Source of the DNA: Poindextera sp036494815
GTDB lineage: Bacteria > Pseudomonadota > Alphaproteobacteria > Caulobacterales > Caulobacteraceae
Length of the DNA: 64,000 bases
Direction: 5' to 3'
NCBI GenBank assembly: GCA_036494815.1
Contig: DASXNV010000064.1
Span: 29,146-93,145, forward strand
In this document: piece by piece, positions 55,495 through 64,000 of the stretch
Layout of the letters: each line of letters opens with the position of its first letter
Numbering within the stretch: the stretch's first letter is position 1
Notes under the pieces: generated by a model
Database searches by the model: none
Seen by the model: only the letters and a program-made list of their open reading frames with translations
What the model was told of the DNA's origin: nothing
Position numbers and translations under genes: made by a program

Positions 55495-55857
55495 CTACGC
55501 CGCCGCTGGCCGGTTGGCCAGGCCCTGCATCATAATCCGGTTGATATCGATCAAGGCGTCGATCGGCTCCTTGCCCCGCATCACCTGGCTGGAGTAGCGC
55601 CCGACCCACATGCTCAGCGAAATGATCTGGGCCCTGAGGGCTGGCGGCAAAGCGTTTTCGGGCTGGGCGCAGTCGGCGGCCATGGTCGACCACATACGCC
55701 GGTTCCAGTCCAACGCATTGATCTTCGTTTGCAGATCGTCCGGCGCCGCGGCGGCGGCGTCCATTAAAGCCCGCGTGACCTGCCCGAACAACCGGTACTC
55801 GGCGTCCCGCGGCGATTCACTTCGAGACCTAGCCTGCTGGTAGGCTTGAAGCGACAT
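55495..55857 (-). CDS. flaF: Flagellar regulator/flagellin chaperone FlaF
   Basis: 120-residue FlaF family protein (AYQQARSRSESPRDAEYRLF at the start; LSMWVGRYSSQVMRGKEPID in the second half). In Caulobacter FlaF is needed for flagellin production and secretion, opposing FlbT. The start overlaps the flbT end by 29 bases, so the two are cotranslated. Confidence 0.92.
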   Translation of the reverse strand: MSLQAYQQARSRSESPRDAEYRLFGQVTRALMDAAAAAPDDLQTKINALDWNRRMWSTMAADCAQPENALPPALRAQIISLSMWVGRYSSQVMRGKEPIDALIDINRIMMQGLANRPAAA

Positions 55858-56242
55858 TGCTCAACCTCTCATCTTCATATTCGATAAGCTTACGGCACAG
55901 CATCAGCGCCTTGTAATATTCGCGCTCCAGCAAGTGCTTGGAGATATTTACACACTCGGCCATGATGTCCGGGTTGGCGATGACGCCCATGAATTCGGAC
56001 AGTCGCCTGACGAATTCATCATGGTAACGCGCCGCGCCGGCTTCATCGAGATACATCATCATGACCGGGAAATAGATGTGCCGGGCTGGCGAGGTGACCT
56101 CGTCTTCCTGCATGATGTCGCGTTCGCGCAGGACAGACGCTTTGTTCTGCAGCAAAAGGACACTGCGCCGATCACCGTTTTGAACCACCGCACCGTTCAG
56201 CACGAACTTTTCGCCGGGCTTCAGAGACAATTTCAAAGGCAT
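55829..56242 (-). CDS. flbT: Flagellin translation regulator FlbT
   Basis: 137-residue FlbT, which in Caulobacter lowers flagellin synthesis by acting on the 5' leader of flagellin mRNA until hook assembly is complete. The family opening MPLKLSLKPGEKFVLNGAVV and IYFPVMMMYLDEAGAARYHD are present. It is followed by flaF in an overlapping arrangement. The 350-base region upstream should contain its promoter. Confidence 0.93.
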   Translation of the reverse strand: MPLKLSLKPGEKFVLNGAVVQNGDRRSVLLLQNKASVLRERDIMQEDEVTSPARHIYFPVMMMYLDEAGAARYHDEFVRRLSEFMGVIANPDIMAECVNISKHLLEREYYKALMLCRKLIEYEDERLSNVASSLPAG

Positions 56243-56593
56243 GGTGACCGCCCTCCATGGATCGGCTTGAGATCATACCTGTTCCCCACCGCTCCTGCGC
56301 CCGCGCTCGCCGCACCGCTTGTTTCGACTAACGAATAAAAGGCACGGAGGTTAATGGCGCGTTGCGGGCGACCAGCGCGTTGGCTCAACGGATGATCTCC
56401 CCAAACACGGTCGGGACAGGAATTCCGCATCCTGCGGCGATTCTCCATGCGGGCCGAACCGACCGATAATTTCGGTCCCGCAACGCGAAATCAGTGATCG
56501 GCGAACCGTTGCAGCGCAAGCGTAGCTGGCCCGCCTCGCCGCCAGATGGCGAAGGGCGCGACAGACGGTCGCAGGCGAAGCTAGCCGCCCAAT
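56243..56593. other. Intergenic region upstream of flbT
   Basis: 351 bases without a supported gene. Small inverted repeats occur, such as GACCGA-TAATT-TCGGTC (56461-56477) and CGCCA-GA-TGGCG near 56545. I see no convincing sigma-54 element. It probably holds the flbT promoter and the end of the upstream peptidase-like transcript. Confidence 0.4.
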
Positions 56594-57895
56594 CTATGGT
56601 CGGATCCGTCGGATAACCCCCGCCCCGATCAATCGGCCGGCCAGGGCGGCGCAGTCCTCGATCGGTTTTCCGATTCGATCAGCGATCGCCAGGAGGTCAT
56701 GCTCGCCGTCGGCGTAGGCCAATAGGTTCATCATGGCGCGAACCTGTTCGCCGCTGCCCTTGGTGCTGATGGTCGGATAAAGCCCGCGCGGGCCCAACTG
56801 GGGCTCGCAAGGCTGAACGGCGATGAAGGTTTCGTTGGCCTCCAAAGCGCCGACGCAACGCTTCAGGGCTTCAAGTGAGCCCTCCAGGCCGCGCGGCGTC
56901 ACCAGGGAAAGATCGTCCAGGGAGGTGTGGTATTCGGGATAGGTCCCGTATTTGGACCGCATGATCGCAACCACGGGCAAGCCCACATGTGGGCTGCAAT
57001 ATTGCCGCTCGTCACTGCCTCGCTCCAGAAAGGAATAGGCTACATAGTCCGGTGCTGTGCGGCCAAGCACGTGTTTGGCCACCCGGTCGGCCACGGTGTC
57101 GCCAAGGCGCGACGGCATGAGCGACCAACCTCGCTCGTCCCCGACGCAGGTGACGACGAAACCGGCCACAGTGCGTGACTTCATCGCCTCTAGATGCCGG
57201 CTCAGATAGACGATCGAGCCGATGGTCTCCGGCAGGAACAGGATGCGGTAGCTCAGCCGGCGATCCGGCAAGGCCGCGATCCAGCGGGCCAGAGCCGTGG
57301 TCACCACTGGACCGGAGAGTTCGTTATTGGCCATGGAGGGGTGGCAGACATAGGTGGAGACCAACACCTCCGCGACCTCACGCCCCGGCAGCAGCAACTC
57401 GCCATAGTTCAGCACGCCCGGCGCCAGCGTGGAGTCGATCACCGCCCGATAGCGTCCAGGCGCCAGAGCCTGGCGGGTTCGGTCGGTCAGGCAAAAGCCC
57501 CACCGACGCTGGTAGTAGGAGGTGACATAGGGAATGGCGTCTGGCTGCTCCGGCAGCGAATGCAGGCGCGGTTGCAGCGCCTCCAGATCCATCCAAGCGT
57601 CGATGGGCTCAGAGTAGCCGACCACATGCAGGTTGTTGGCCCGAAAATCGATCACCCGGCGCCCGGTCTCGTCCGCCACATAGGCGTCGCGGATGGTCCA
57701 TTCGTCCGGCACGGTCCAATCAAAGGCCTTGGTCCCGGACGGGACGGACGCCACAGCTAGGTCGGGCAGCAGACCCGTCAGATAGGCCAGGGTCTGGCGA
57801 ACCCCCGGACCGGTCAGGCTGCGGCAGATCGGGAACAGATCGCGAGCCCATTCATACATGGGTTCGGGCAGAGGCTCGGGCGAAACATCTCTCAT
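56594..57895 (-). CDS. DUF4910/M28-like aminopeptidase-fold protein
   Basis: 433-residue protein of the DUF4910 (with DUF2172) group, which has a zinc-aminopeptidase fold. Candidate metal ligands are His in VCHPSMANNELSGP, Glu in LPETIGSIVY, Asp in GSDERQYCSPHVGLP and His in PEYHTSLDDL. The C-terminal ~80 residues look like a winged helix. Members occur in surface-glycan gene clusters, where they may modify sugars rather than cleave peptides. It is coupled by an ATGA overlap to the acyltransferase gene. Confidence 0.78.
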   Translation of the reverse strand: MRDVSPEPLPEPMYEWARDLFPICRSLTGPGVRQTLAYLTGLLPDLAVASVPSGTKAFDWTVPDEWTIRDAYVADETGRRVIDFRANNLHVVGYSEPIDAWMDLEALQPRLHSLPEQPDAIPYVTSYYQRRWGFCLTDRTRQALAPGRYRAVIDSTLAPGVLNYGELLLPGREVAEVLVSTYVCHPSMANNELSGPVVTTALARWIAALPDRRLSYRILFLPETIGSIVYLSRHLEAMKSRTVAGFVVTCVGDERGWSLMPSRLGDTVADRVAKHVLGRTAPDYVAYSFLERGSDERQYCSPHVGLPVVAIMRSKYGTYPEYHTSLDDLSLVTPRGLEGSLEALKRCVGALEANETFIAVQPCEPQLGPRGLYPTISTKGSGEQVRAMMNLLAYADGEHDLLAIADRIGKPIEDCAALAGRLIGAGVIRRIRP

Positions 57896-58689
57896 GCCGC
57901 CTTCTCGACCCGATATAGCAGCCCCTCGGCGTCCCCCGCCGCGACCACCTCATCCACAGCTTCGAACAGCAGGTTGGCGTCGATAGTGCGCAGGCCGCTC
58001 TCCTGGCCAGGCCGTTCACCCCGATACAGTCCGCGAGCCCACAACCGCTCGCCCATCGGGTCTACGTCCGTCACCACGCCGCGTTCCAGGTCGCGGACAT
58101 AGAGGCCGAATGTCCGGCGTGTTTCGACGCCGTCCCAGCCCACATAGCCGCCCTCGAACCGCTTGTGAAAACGCCAGGGCGCCCGCAGCATCTCTTCCAC
58201 GTGATGATAAAAGGTCATGCTGTGCTGGTCCGGCAGGTCGAGAATCGCGATTTTGCCACCCATGGCCCGCAGCACCCCGAAGGGCGAGTCGGCCCCATAG
58301 CCGCTGAAATTCTCCAAGCCACGAAACCGTTCTGCCTGGGCGCCGATCACCGCGAAGGAATAGATCGGATGGCCCGTCCTTACGGACGCGGCGCGCTGTC
58401 GCCCCGCCTCCGTCAAGGCCCCCATCTGGCTTGGCGACGAGCGAATATCGAACGTGCCCCCTTCGGTGAAGGCGAAGTTGAACAAGGGCAGCAGCAGAGT
58501 CCCAGTGGGCGTCACGGCCTGCAGGAAACTATCCAGCACATCCTGCGCAGCCCCCGCCGCGGGGCGGCCCGACCTGATCAGGCCCCGCGCGGTGCGACCG
58601 ACCGAGCTGTGAAGCAACACCGTGTCGCCAGCCTCCATGCCGGACCTGCGCCAGAGCGCCGCCAGATCGGTGATCGCCTGCGTCGACAT
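57892..58689 (-). CDS. AAC(3)-family N-acetyltransferase
   Basis: 265 residues from the ATG at 58689, with the AAC(3) family signature: VLLHSSVGRTARG and GTLLLPLFNFAFTEGGTFDI at the front, HPIYSFAVIGAQAERF and a later FYHHVEEMLRAPWRF. These enzymes transfer an acetyl group from acetyl-CoA to an amine. Its coupling to a sugar-cluster peptidase-like gene and nearness to the flagellin glycosyltransferase favour acylation of a glycan amino sugar over antibiotic resistance. No phenotype can be claimed. Confidence 0.82.
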   Translation of the reverse strand: MSTQAITDLAALWRRSGMEAGDTVLLHSSVGRTARGLIRSGRPAAGAAQDVLDSFLQAVTPTGTLLLPLFNFAFTEGGTFDIRSSPSQMGALTEAGRQRAASVRTGHPIYSFAVIGAQAERFRGLENFSGYGADSPFGVLRAMGGKIAILDLPDQHSMTFYHHVEEMLRAPWRFHKRFEGGYVGWDGVETRRTFGLYVRDLERGVVTDVDPMGERLWARGLYRGERPGQESGLRTIDANLLFEAVDEVVAAGDAEGLLYRVEKAA

Positions 58690-58781
58690 GTCCGTCCCTT
58701 GAGGCCTTTCGTTCGAGGCCAACCTTGGCCGACCCGCTTTCCACATCATCTAACCCTGTCACGCGCCCAGGTTAGCAATGC

Positions 58782-58810
58782 CTTAATCCGGCGCCTCCAG
58801 CATTAACCAT
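58782..58810 (+). promoter_or_regulatory. CtrA-like site upstream of flmG
   Basis: TTAACCAT at 58803-58810, with another TTAA at 58782-58785, lies 25 bases before the likely start codon of the TPR glycosyltransferase gene. Cell-cycle control of flagellar genes by CtrA is known in Caulobacter, but a single half-site is weak evidence. Confidence 0.3.
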
Positions 58811-58834
58811 CCGCTAGGCCTAGTGAGTCCCTTC

Positions 58835-60667
58835 ATGTCCGCGTCTTCGTCGTCCAAACAGGCCGCCCTTCGCTCGCAGACGTCCGTCTCGGCCCTGGCC
58901 GTCGCCACCGAAGGCGTTATCGCCGCCACGCCCCGTTTTATCGATGGCGAGATGGGCGATCCCGCCTCTCAACAGGCGCTAAACCGGCTGAACCAGGCGG
59001 TGGCGGATCTGCGGGCCTTGACGGTGAAACCGTTGCTGCAGCGCGCGGTGGCGGCTATCGGCGCCGAGGATCACAAGAGCGCCGCCGAGTTGGCGCTCAA
59101 GGTGCTCAACCGCGACGAACGCAACGGCTATGGCTGGTACATCCTGGCCATCGCGCGCGAGAAAGCCGGCGACTTCAAGAGTTCGATCGCCTGCTATGAA
59201 TCCGCCCTGGCCCTGCTGCCCAACCATTCCGACATCGCCAACGATCTGGGCCGATTGGCCATGCGACTGGGCAAGACGCTGGAAGCGGCAAAGTTCTTCG
59301 CCATCTATTGCGCCGCCAATCCCGATTGCGCCCAGGGCGCCAACAACATGGCGTGCGCGCTGCGGGATCTCCATGACTACGATGGCGCCGTGGGTGTGCT
59401 GCGCCCGGCGATCCTGGCCAATCCGGACGTCCCAGTCCTCTGGAACACCCTGGGCTCCATTCTCAGCGAACAGGGACAGCCCGCGGCCGCGGTCACCTTT
59501 TACGAAGAGGCGTTGAGGCTCGATCCCGGTTTCGCCAAGGCGCGCCACAACCTGGCCAACGCCAAGCTGGATCTGGGCGACCTCGACGGCGCCCTGGCCG
59601 ATTGCGAAATCGCCATGTCGCACGCGATCGCGCCCTCCGATCTGGCCATGATGCGTCTGGCCCGCTCAGCCATGCTGCTGTGTCAGGGGCGCGTGGCTGA
59701 AGGCTGGGAAGATTACGAAGCCCGATTGGATAGCGATTTCGTGGGCTCGGCCCACTTCATGATCGATCGGCCGCGCTGGCGCCCCGAAGACGATCTGGAG
59801 GGCAAATCCCTACTGCTGCTCGGCGAGCAGGGCCTGGGCGATGAGGTCGTCTTCGCCAATCTGGTCCCTGACGTTCTGGAAGCCCTCGGCCTCAATGGCC
59901 GGTTGTCCCTGGTCCTGGAGCCCAGACTGGTGGCCCTGTTTCGTCGCTCGTTTCCCACGATCGATGTAAGCGCCCACACGACCTACAAGGTCGATGGTCA
60001 TACGATTCGTTGCGCGCCCTCCGTAAAACAGGACGAAATCGATCTCTGGACGCCGCTGGCCTCCCCGCTGCGGCGGTTCAGGCGCTCCGCCGAGGCCTAT
60101 CCGAATCGCCCCAACTATCTCACGGCCGATCCGGAACGTGTGGCCCACTGGCGCGGCTTGGTCAGCGCCCTGCCCGGCCCCAAGATCGGCCTGTTGTGGA
60201 AGAGCCTGAAGCTCGACGGCGCACGCCTTAAGCAATTCTCACCGTTCGAACAGTGGCGGCCCGTGCTGCAGACCCCGGGCCTCAGCTTCGTCAATCTGCA
60301 ATATGGCGACTGCGCCGCCGAACTGGCGGAAGCCCACGCCTCGCTGGGCATTGAGATCTGGCAGCCACCTGGCATCGACCTCAAGGAGGATCTGGACGAT
60401 GTAGCAGCCCTGTGCTGCGCCATGGATCTGATCCTGGGCCCGACCAACGCCACCACCAATATCGCCGGCGCCTGCGGCGTCCCGATCTGGCTGGTTTCCG
60501 CCCCGGCCGCCTGGCCGCGCCTCGGAGCCGAACACTACCCCTGGTATCCGCAGGCGCGTGTGTTTCAGCCCGTTGGATATCACCAATGGGATGAGCTGAT
60601 GGTGAGAATGGCTGGCGCGCTCGAGCAAGAACGACCAAACCTTATGCGCGATCAGACGGTTAGCTAG
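58835..60667 (+). CDS. flmG: TPR-containing flagellin glycosyltransferase, FlmG/FlbA-like
   Basis: 610 residues. After a Ser-rich start, TPR repeats span about 60-260, for example NGYGWYILAIAREKAGDFKS and VPVLWNTLGSILSEQGQPAA. The C-terminal half (about 300-600) resembles the GT-B domain of TPR glycosyltransferases related to O-GlcNAc transferase, with LLLLGEQGLGDEVVFANLVP and LILGPTNATTNIAGACGVPI. In Caulobacter FlmG recognises flagellins through its TPR domain and transfers pseudaminic acid. The ATG at 58835 is preferred to an in-frame GTG at 58823. Confidence 0.83.
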   Translation: MSASSSSKQAALRSQTSVSALAVATEGVIAATPRFIDGEMGDPASQQALNRLNQAVADLRALTVKPLLQRAVAAIGAEDHKSAAELALKVLNRDERNGYGWYILAIAREKAGDFKSSIACYESALALLPNHSDIANDLGRLAMRLGKTLEAAKFFAIYCAANPDCAQGANNMACALRDLHDYDGAVGVLRPAILANPDVPVLWNTLGSILSEQGQPAAAVTFYEEALRLDPGFAKARHNLANAKLDLGDLDGALADCEIAMSHAIAPSDLAMMRLARSAMLLCQGRVAEGWEDYEARLDSDFVGSAHFMIDRPRWRPEDDLEGKSLLLLGEQGLGDEVVFANLVPDVLEALGLNGRLSLVLEPRLVALFRRSFPTIDVSAHTTYKVDGHTIRCAPSVKQDEIDLWTPLASPLRRFRRSAEAYPNRPNYLTADPERVAHWRGLVSALPGPKIGLLWKSLKLDGARLKQFSPFEQWRPVLQTPGLSFVNLQYGDCAAELAEAHASLGIEIWQPPGIDLKEDLDDVAALCCAMDLILGPTNATTNIAGACGVPIWLVSAPAAWPRLGAEHYPWYPQARVFQPVGYHQWDELMVRMAGALEQERPNLMRDQTVS

Positions 60668-60845
60668 CCGACGCCGCAGTCAATGCTCAGCAGGGATCGC
60701 AGAGAAAGCGCCCAACCGGTGATCGATCCGAGCCGAGATTGAACGCTTGTTCGAATCGCCCTTGCAACGGGCGGCGCGCTCCGTAGTCTACGGGGATAAG
60801 TCGAACAGTTGTTGGGCGCGCCTCGGACGGGCCGAAGGGGATAGG

Positions 60846-61718
60846 ATGAGTCAGCGATTTGAGGGCACCAGCGACTACGTCGCCACCGAGGATTTGAAGG
60901 TTGCGGTCAACGCCGCCATCGCCCTGGAGAGGCCCTTGTTGATCAAGGGCGAGCCCGGCACCGGCAAGACCATCTTGGCCTATGAGGTGGCCAAGGCGCT
61001 GAATGCGCCGCTTCTGACCTGGCACATCAAGTCGACCACCAAGGCCCAGCAGGGCCTTTACGAATACGACGCCGTCACCCGCCTGCGCGACAGCCAGCTC
61101 GGCGACGAGCGGGTCAAGGACGTCAAGAACTATATCAAACAGGGCAAGCTCTGGGAGGCCTTCGCCGCGCCCGCCCGACCGGTGCTGCTGATCGACGAGA
61201 TCGACAAGGCCGACATCGAATTTCCCAACGACCTGCTGCAAGAGCTGGATCGGATGGAGTTCTATGTCTACGAGACCAACGAGACCATCAAGGCGGCGAT
61301 CCGCCCAGTGGTGATCATCACCTCAAACAACGAAAAAGAGCTGCCGGACGCCTTCCTGCGCCGCTGCTTCTTCCACTATATCCGCTTCCCCGAAGCCGAG
61401 ACGATGAACGCCATCGTCGACGTCCACTTCCCAGGGATCAAGAAGAAGCTAGTCAGCGAGGCGCTGCGCATCTTCTACGACATGCGCAAGGTGCCGGGCC
61501 TGAAGAAGAAGCCTTCGACTTCCGAACTGCTCGACTGGCTCAAGCTGTTGCTTGTCGAGGATATCGATGACGAGGCTCTGCGCGAGCGCGATCCGACCAA
61601 GTTGATCCCGCCCCTGCACGGCGCCCTACTCAAGAACGAGCAGGACGTGCACCTGTTCGAACGCCTCGCCTTTCTGGCCCGGCGCGAGGGCGCGGGTGGG
61701 CGGCCGGGCCAATCCTGA
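60846..61718 (+). CDS. MoxR-family AAA+ ATPase
   Basis: 290-residue MoxR-type ATPase starting MSQRFEGTSDYVATEDLK. Walker A is GEPGTGKT at 35-42 and Walker B is VLLIDEID at about 113-120, with sensor-1 VVIITSNNEKELPDAFLRR. Such ATPases usually work with a VWA-domain partner as chaperones; no partner is encoded before the next hairpin at 61750. The partner may lie elsewhere or beyond this window. Confidence 0.92.
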   Translation: MSQRFEGTSDYVATEDLKVAVNAAIALERPLLIKGEPGTGKTILAYEVAKALNAPLLTWHIKSTTKAQQGLYEYDAVTRLRDSQLGDERVKDVKNYIKQGKLWEAFAAPARPVLLIDEIDKADIEFPNDLLQELDRMEFYVYETNETIKAAIRPVVIITSNNEKELPDAFLRRCFFHYIRFPEAETMNAIVDVHFPGIKKKLVSEALRIFYDMRKVPGLKKKPSTSELLDWLKLLLVEDIDDEALRERDPTKLIPPLHGALLKNEQDVHLFERLAFLARREGAGGRPGQS

Positions 61719-61749
61719 CCCGCGGCGAGCTGACCTGACACCATTGGAC

Positions 61750-61771
61750 AGCCCCGCCAGAGCGCGGGGCT
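61750..61771 (+). terminator. Hairpin downstream of the MoxR gene
   Basis: AGCCCCGC / loop CAGAGC / GCGGGGCT is a perfect 8-bp stem 31 bases after the MoxR stop codon. It lacks a strong T run, so assignment as a terminator is tentative. Confidence 0.45.
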
Positions 61772-61923
61772 AACCTTCTGACCGAAATAGGTTCTCCGAT
61801 TTGGGCCGCATATCCCGAACAGGTTTCGCCGGTACCCTCCAGCGCTCCGTTACCGCGATTTCACTGGACGTAGCCTAGAGCGAAGACGAGGCTAAACGCC
61901 TGTTTCGATACGGGAAGGTCTGA

Positions 61924-62841
61924 ATGCAAAATCGACGGCTCATCGGCGGCGCGGCCCTGGCGGCGATCGCCATGGGGACTTCGGCGTGTCATCCGGTGCG
62001 CCAAGCGCTGCATATCGACCAAGGTCGGACCATGACCGTCGCGGCGGCCTTGAACTGTCCGGACGAGCAAGGCCGCCTGACCCGGGTTTCGGCCAGTTCG
62101 GACGGGCACGCCTGCGTCTATCGCGGCGAGCAGGGCGACGACGTCACCTTGAGCCTGGTGGCCCTGAACGGCCAGACTCCGCAGATGGCCCTGGAGCCGT
62201 TGGAGGCGCAGCTTCGAGCGCTGGCCCCGAAAATCCATGCGGAACCCATGCCGCCGAAACCGCCCGAGCCTCCCACGCCGCCAGAGCCGCCCGGTGGGGA
62301 CGATAACACCAAGGGGGGCGGCCACGCCCATAATCACGCGGCCGGCGACGCAGACAACGATTCTGACGACGACCACGACGAAGACCATGATCGCGACCAC
62401 GACCACGCCAAGGTCGACCTTCCCTTTGTGCACGTGGACGCCGACGACAGCCATGGCCATGACCGCGCTAAGGTCGACGTGCCTTTTGTCCACGTAGACG
62501 CCGATGACGATAAGGCCCATGTCAGGGTATTCGGGGTGACCATCGACGCCGACGACGACAACGCCAATGTTCACACCAGTTGGGGCTCCAAGACCGCTGT
62601 CATCAAGGCGGGGCCCCAGGGCGCCGAGATCCGGGCCACAGACCTACGTCACGGCGCCGACATGCTCTACATCCTGGCCAGCGACACCCCTGGCCCAGCC
62701 GGCTATCGCAGCGTCGGCTATGCAGCGCGCGGACCGGCCTCGGGTCCCCTGGTGGTCGGAACCTTCAAGAGCAAGGTCCAGCACCACGGCGACTTTCATG
62801 ACCGTGACGTGGAGGCCCTGATCCGGCTGAATGTGAAATAG
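61924..62841 (+). CDS. Asp/His-rich repeat lipoprotein, hypothetical
   Basis: 305 residues with a lipobox-like signal (AMGTSACHPV). After a Pro-rich linker (PPKPPEPPTPPEPPGG) comes a His/Asp-rich stretch (about 135-165) and two near-identical units, AKVDLPFVHVDADD and AKVDVPFVHVDADD, then VTIDADDDNANVHTSWGSK. The acidic and histidine repeats suggest divalent-metal binding in the periplasm. The C-terminal domain (about 225-305) is compact. No known family is recognised. Confidence 0.7.
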   Translation: MQNRRLIGGAALAAIAMGTSACHPVRQALHIDQGRTMTVAAALNCPDEQGRLTRVSASSDGHACVYRGEQGDDVTLSLVALNGQTPQMALEPLEAQLRALAPKIHAEPMPPKPPEPPTPPEPPGGDDNTKGGGHAHNHAAGDADNDSDDDHDEDHDRDHDHAKVDLPFVHVDADDSHGHDRAKVDVPFVHVDADDDKAHVRVFGVTIDADDDNANVHTSWGSKTAVIKAGPQGAEIRATDLRHGADMLYILASDTPGPAGYRSVGYAARGPASGPLVVGTFKSKVQHHGDFHDRDVEALIRLNVK

Positions 62842-62858
62842 CCTAAGGTTGAGGTTCG

Positions 62859-63227
62859 TCAGGCCGCGACCACGTCCGTCACCTTGTACGTCAACAGCCG
62901 CCCATCCTCGTCGGTGATGCTGACATATTCACCGACTGCGAAGCGATGGTCGCCCAGACGGTAGAGTGGTTCGTCCGCCTCGGTGTCGTCGCCATAGTCG
63001 AAGAACCAGCGCTCGCCCCGCCGCGCCAGCTTGCCCTCGACGGGTTCCTCTTCCGGCGCGAACCGGCGCACGACGCAGTCGCCGCGATGGGCGCGAAATT
63101 CGGTCTCATCCAGCTTGCTGTCGGGCGTCAGGGGCGCAACCAGGGCATAGCCCCGATGATCGTCGCCATCGGCGAACTCGGTGCCCGGATTACGCGCAAG
63201 GCGGATGACAATGCGGCTCAACCCCAT
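62859..63227 (-). CDS. Conserved hypothetical protein
   Basis: 122-residue cytosolic protein with no signal or membrane segment. It opens SRIVIRLARNPGTEFADGDD and has a C-terminal beta-rich part (RFAVGEYVSITDEDGRLLTY). A single cysteine lies in HRGDCVVRRFAP. I do not recognise a functional family. It lies 27 bases upstream of the stress-protein gene's end on the other side and is transcribed in the same direction as it. Confidence 0.7.
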   Translation of the reverse strand: MGLSRIVIRLARNPGTEFADGDDHRGYALVAPLTPDSKLDETEFRAHRGDCVVRRFAPEEEPVEGKLARRGERWFFDYGDDTEADEPLYRLGDHRFAVGEYVSITDEDGRLLTYKVTDVVAA

Positions 63228-63254
63228 GGTTTTCTCCTTATTAGTTGGGGTGGA

Positions 63255-64000
63255 CTAGTGAGAGAGGAACAGCGACGGCGCTCCGGCGGCGTTCAGGAAG
63301 GACCGCGTGGTCCCGCCGAAAATAAACTCCTGCAGGCGCGGGTGGCCAAAGGCGCCAGCGACCAAAAGGTCCGCCGAAACCGCCTTGGACGCATTCAACA
63401 GAAGCGACGCGGCGTCGCCGCTGTCGTTGACTCCGTGGATATCCGCCGTCACGCCCCGCTCGGCCAGGAACTGTTGCAGCCGCTTGGGCTCGAAATAGCG
63501 TGAAGAAGAGGCCGGCGCGGCGATGATCACCACGCGCGCCGCCTTCTGCAACAGCGGCAGCGCGGTGCGCGCCGCGCGGCTGGCTTCCTTGCCGCCATCC
63601 CAGGCGATGGCGATGACGCCCTGGGCGTTAAGGCCCGCTCGCGCCACCAGCGTCGGCCGCTGTTCATCAGCGACGATCTGCTGAAAACTTTCCGCCAGCG
63701 GCCCCTTGCCGCGCGCCGTGCTGTCGTCGAACACCACCACGTCGGACAGCCGCCCCTCCATGGACAAGGCCGACCAAACCGGCGACGTCAGGGCCGTGAA
63801 GGTTTTGCGTCCATAGGCGCAGGTTTCCAGATTGGCCCGGGCCGCGCGCTCACCCTCGGCGGCGGCGTCCTTCAAGCTCTGCACAGCGGCCACCTGGACC
63901 CCGCCCATGAAGCCCTCTCCCATCCAGGGCATCAGATCGGCTACGTCAGCTGGAGCGTAAACCGCCGCCAACTCCGCCTCAAACGGCGTAGCGATCGCCG
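63255..64000 (-). CDS. Universal stress protein family (N-terminus cut by window edge)
   Basis: UspA-family protein whose reading frame runs open to base 64000; the first roughly 30-40 residues are outside the window. The C-terminal Usp domain shows VIAIAWDGGKEASRAARTAL, the acidic-nucleotide-loop region and the late glycine-rich GAFGHPRLQEFIFGGTTRSF with FLNAAGAPSLFLSH at the end. Tandem-Usp length (~280) is likely. The biochemical role is unspecified for most members. Confidence 0.88.
   Translation of the reverse strand, partial: AIATPFEAELAAVYAPADVADLMPWMGEGFMGGVQVAAVQSLKDAAAEGERAARANLETCAYGRKTFTALTSPVWSALSMEGRLSDVVVFDDSTARGKGPLAESFQQIVADEQRPTLVARAGLNAQGVIAIAWDGGKEASRAARTALPLLQKAARVVIIAAPASSSRYFEPKRLQQFLAERGVTADIHGVNDSGDAASLLLNASKAVSADLLVAGAFGHPRLQEFIFGGTTRSFLNAAGAPSLFLSH

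Noticed and set aside
57892..58689. Antibiotic resistance gene (aminoglycoside acetyltransferase)
   Set aside because: The family match is real, but the context is a flagellar glycosylation locus and family members often act on sugars; resistance is not supported.
61861..62574. Val-rich minus-strand frame opposite the Asp/His-rich lipoprotein
   Set aside because: Its valine repeats are the complement of the Asp/His codons of the real gene, which has a signal peptide and normal start.

Overview
The window is GC-rich, densely coded DNA from an alphaproteobacterium, almost certainly a member of the Caulobacterales (Caulobacter, Phenylobacterium or a relative). The evidence is the flagellin locus (FlbT, FlaF, FlaG, a FlaEY-like protein, an FlmH-like acetyltransferase, an FlmG-like TPR glycosyltransferase and three short flagellins), the order bactofilin-prfB-PBP1A-amiC-rne that I recall from Caulobacter, a GTTC-N7-GTTC SOS box, and a SUF operon led by an Rrf2 regulator. 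This placement rests on recognised protein families, not on a database search.

Layout. 1-2.7 kb: a cut-off coniferyl-type aldehyde dehydrogenase and a diguanylate cyclase. 2.7-10.1 kb: a leftward iron-sulfur assembly operon, iscR - cysteine desulfurase - sufB - VOC protein - sufC - sufD - sufS - sufT - sufA, with a promoter and a palindromic operator at its head. 10.2-24.1 kb: housekeeping and cell-envelope genes (hydrolase, anmK, tyrS, bcp, a truncated bactofilin, prfB with a programmed frameshift, PBP1A, amiC, rne, an M48 protease). 24.3-30.7 kb: a DsbA-like lipoprotein, thiS-thiG, aroQ-accB-accC-aat, and NDUFA12-mlaD-DUF2155. 30.9-33.7 kb: a large NrdJ-like protein that seems to have lost its catalytic core but keeps its C-terminal domains, with possible NrdR boxes upstream. 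34-48.2 kb: a pentapeptide protein, a retropepsin-like protein, a PAS-PAS-HWE kinase-receiver, aspS, a cyclophilin, coaD, gyrA, sodC and ssb. Between the ssb stop codon and the ssb terminator lies what looks like a complete group II intron ribozyme without a reverse-transcriptase gene.

48.2-60.7 kb is the flagellar filament locus. It combines filament subunits, their post-transcriptional control (FlbT/FlaF), glycosylation (FlmH/FlmG) and a translationally coupled AAC(3)-type acyltransferase with an M28-like peptidase-fold protein. Two flagellin genes have sigma-54 promoters, each with palindromic enhancer-like sites about 65-145 bp upstream. 60.8-64 kb holds a MoxR ATPase, an Asp/His-rich lipoprotein with internal repeats, a small hypothetical protein and a cut-off universal stress protein.

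I saw no tRNA, rRNA, CRISPR array, prophage or intact insertion sequence. A 138-bp intergenic repeat occurs twice (6.5 kb and 33.7 kb).
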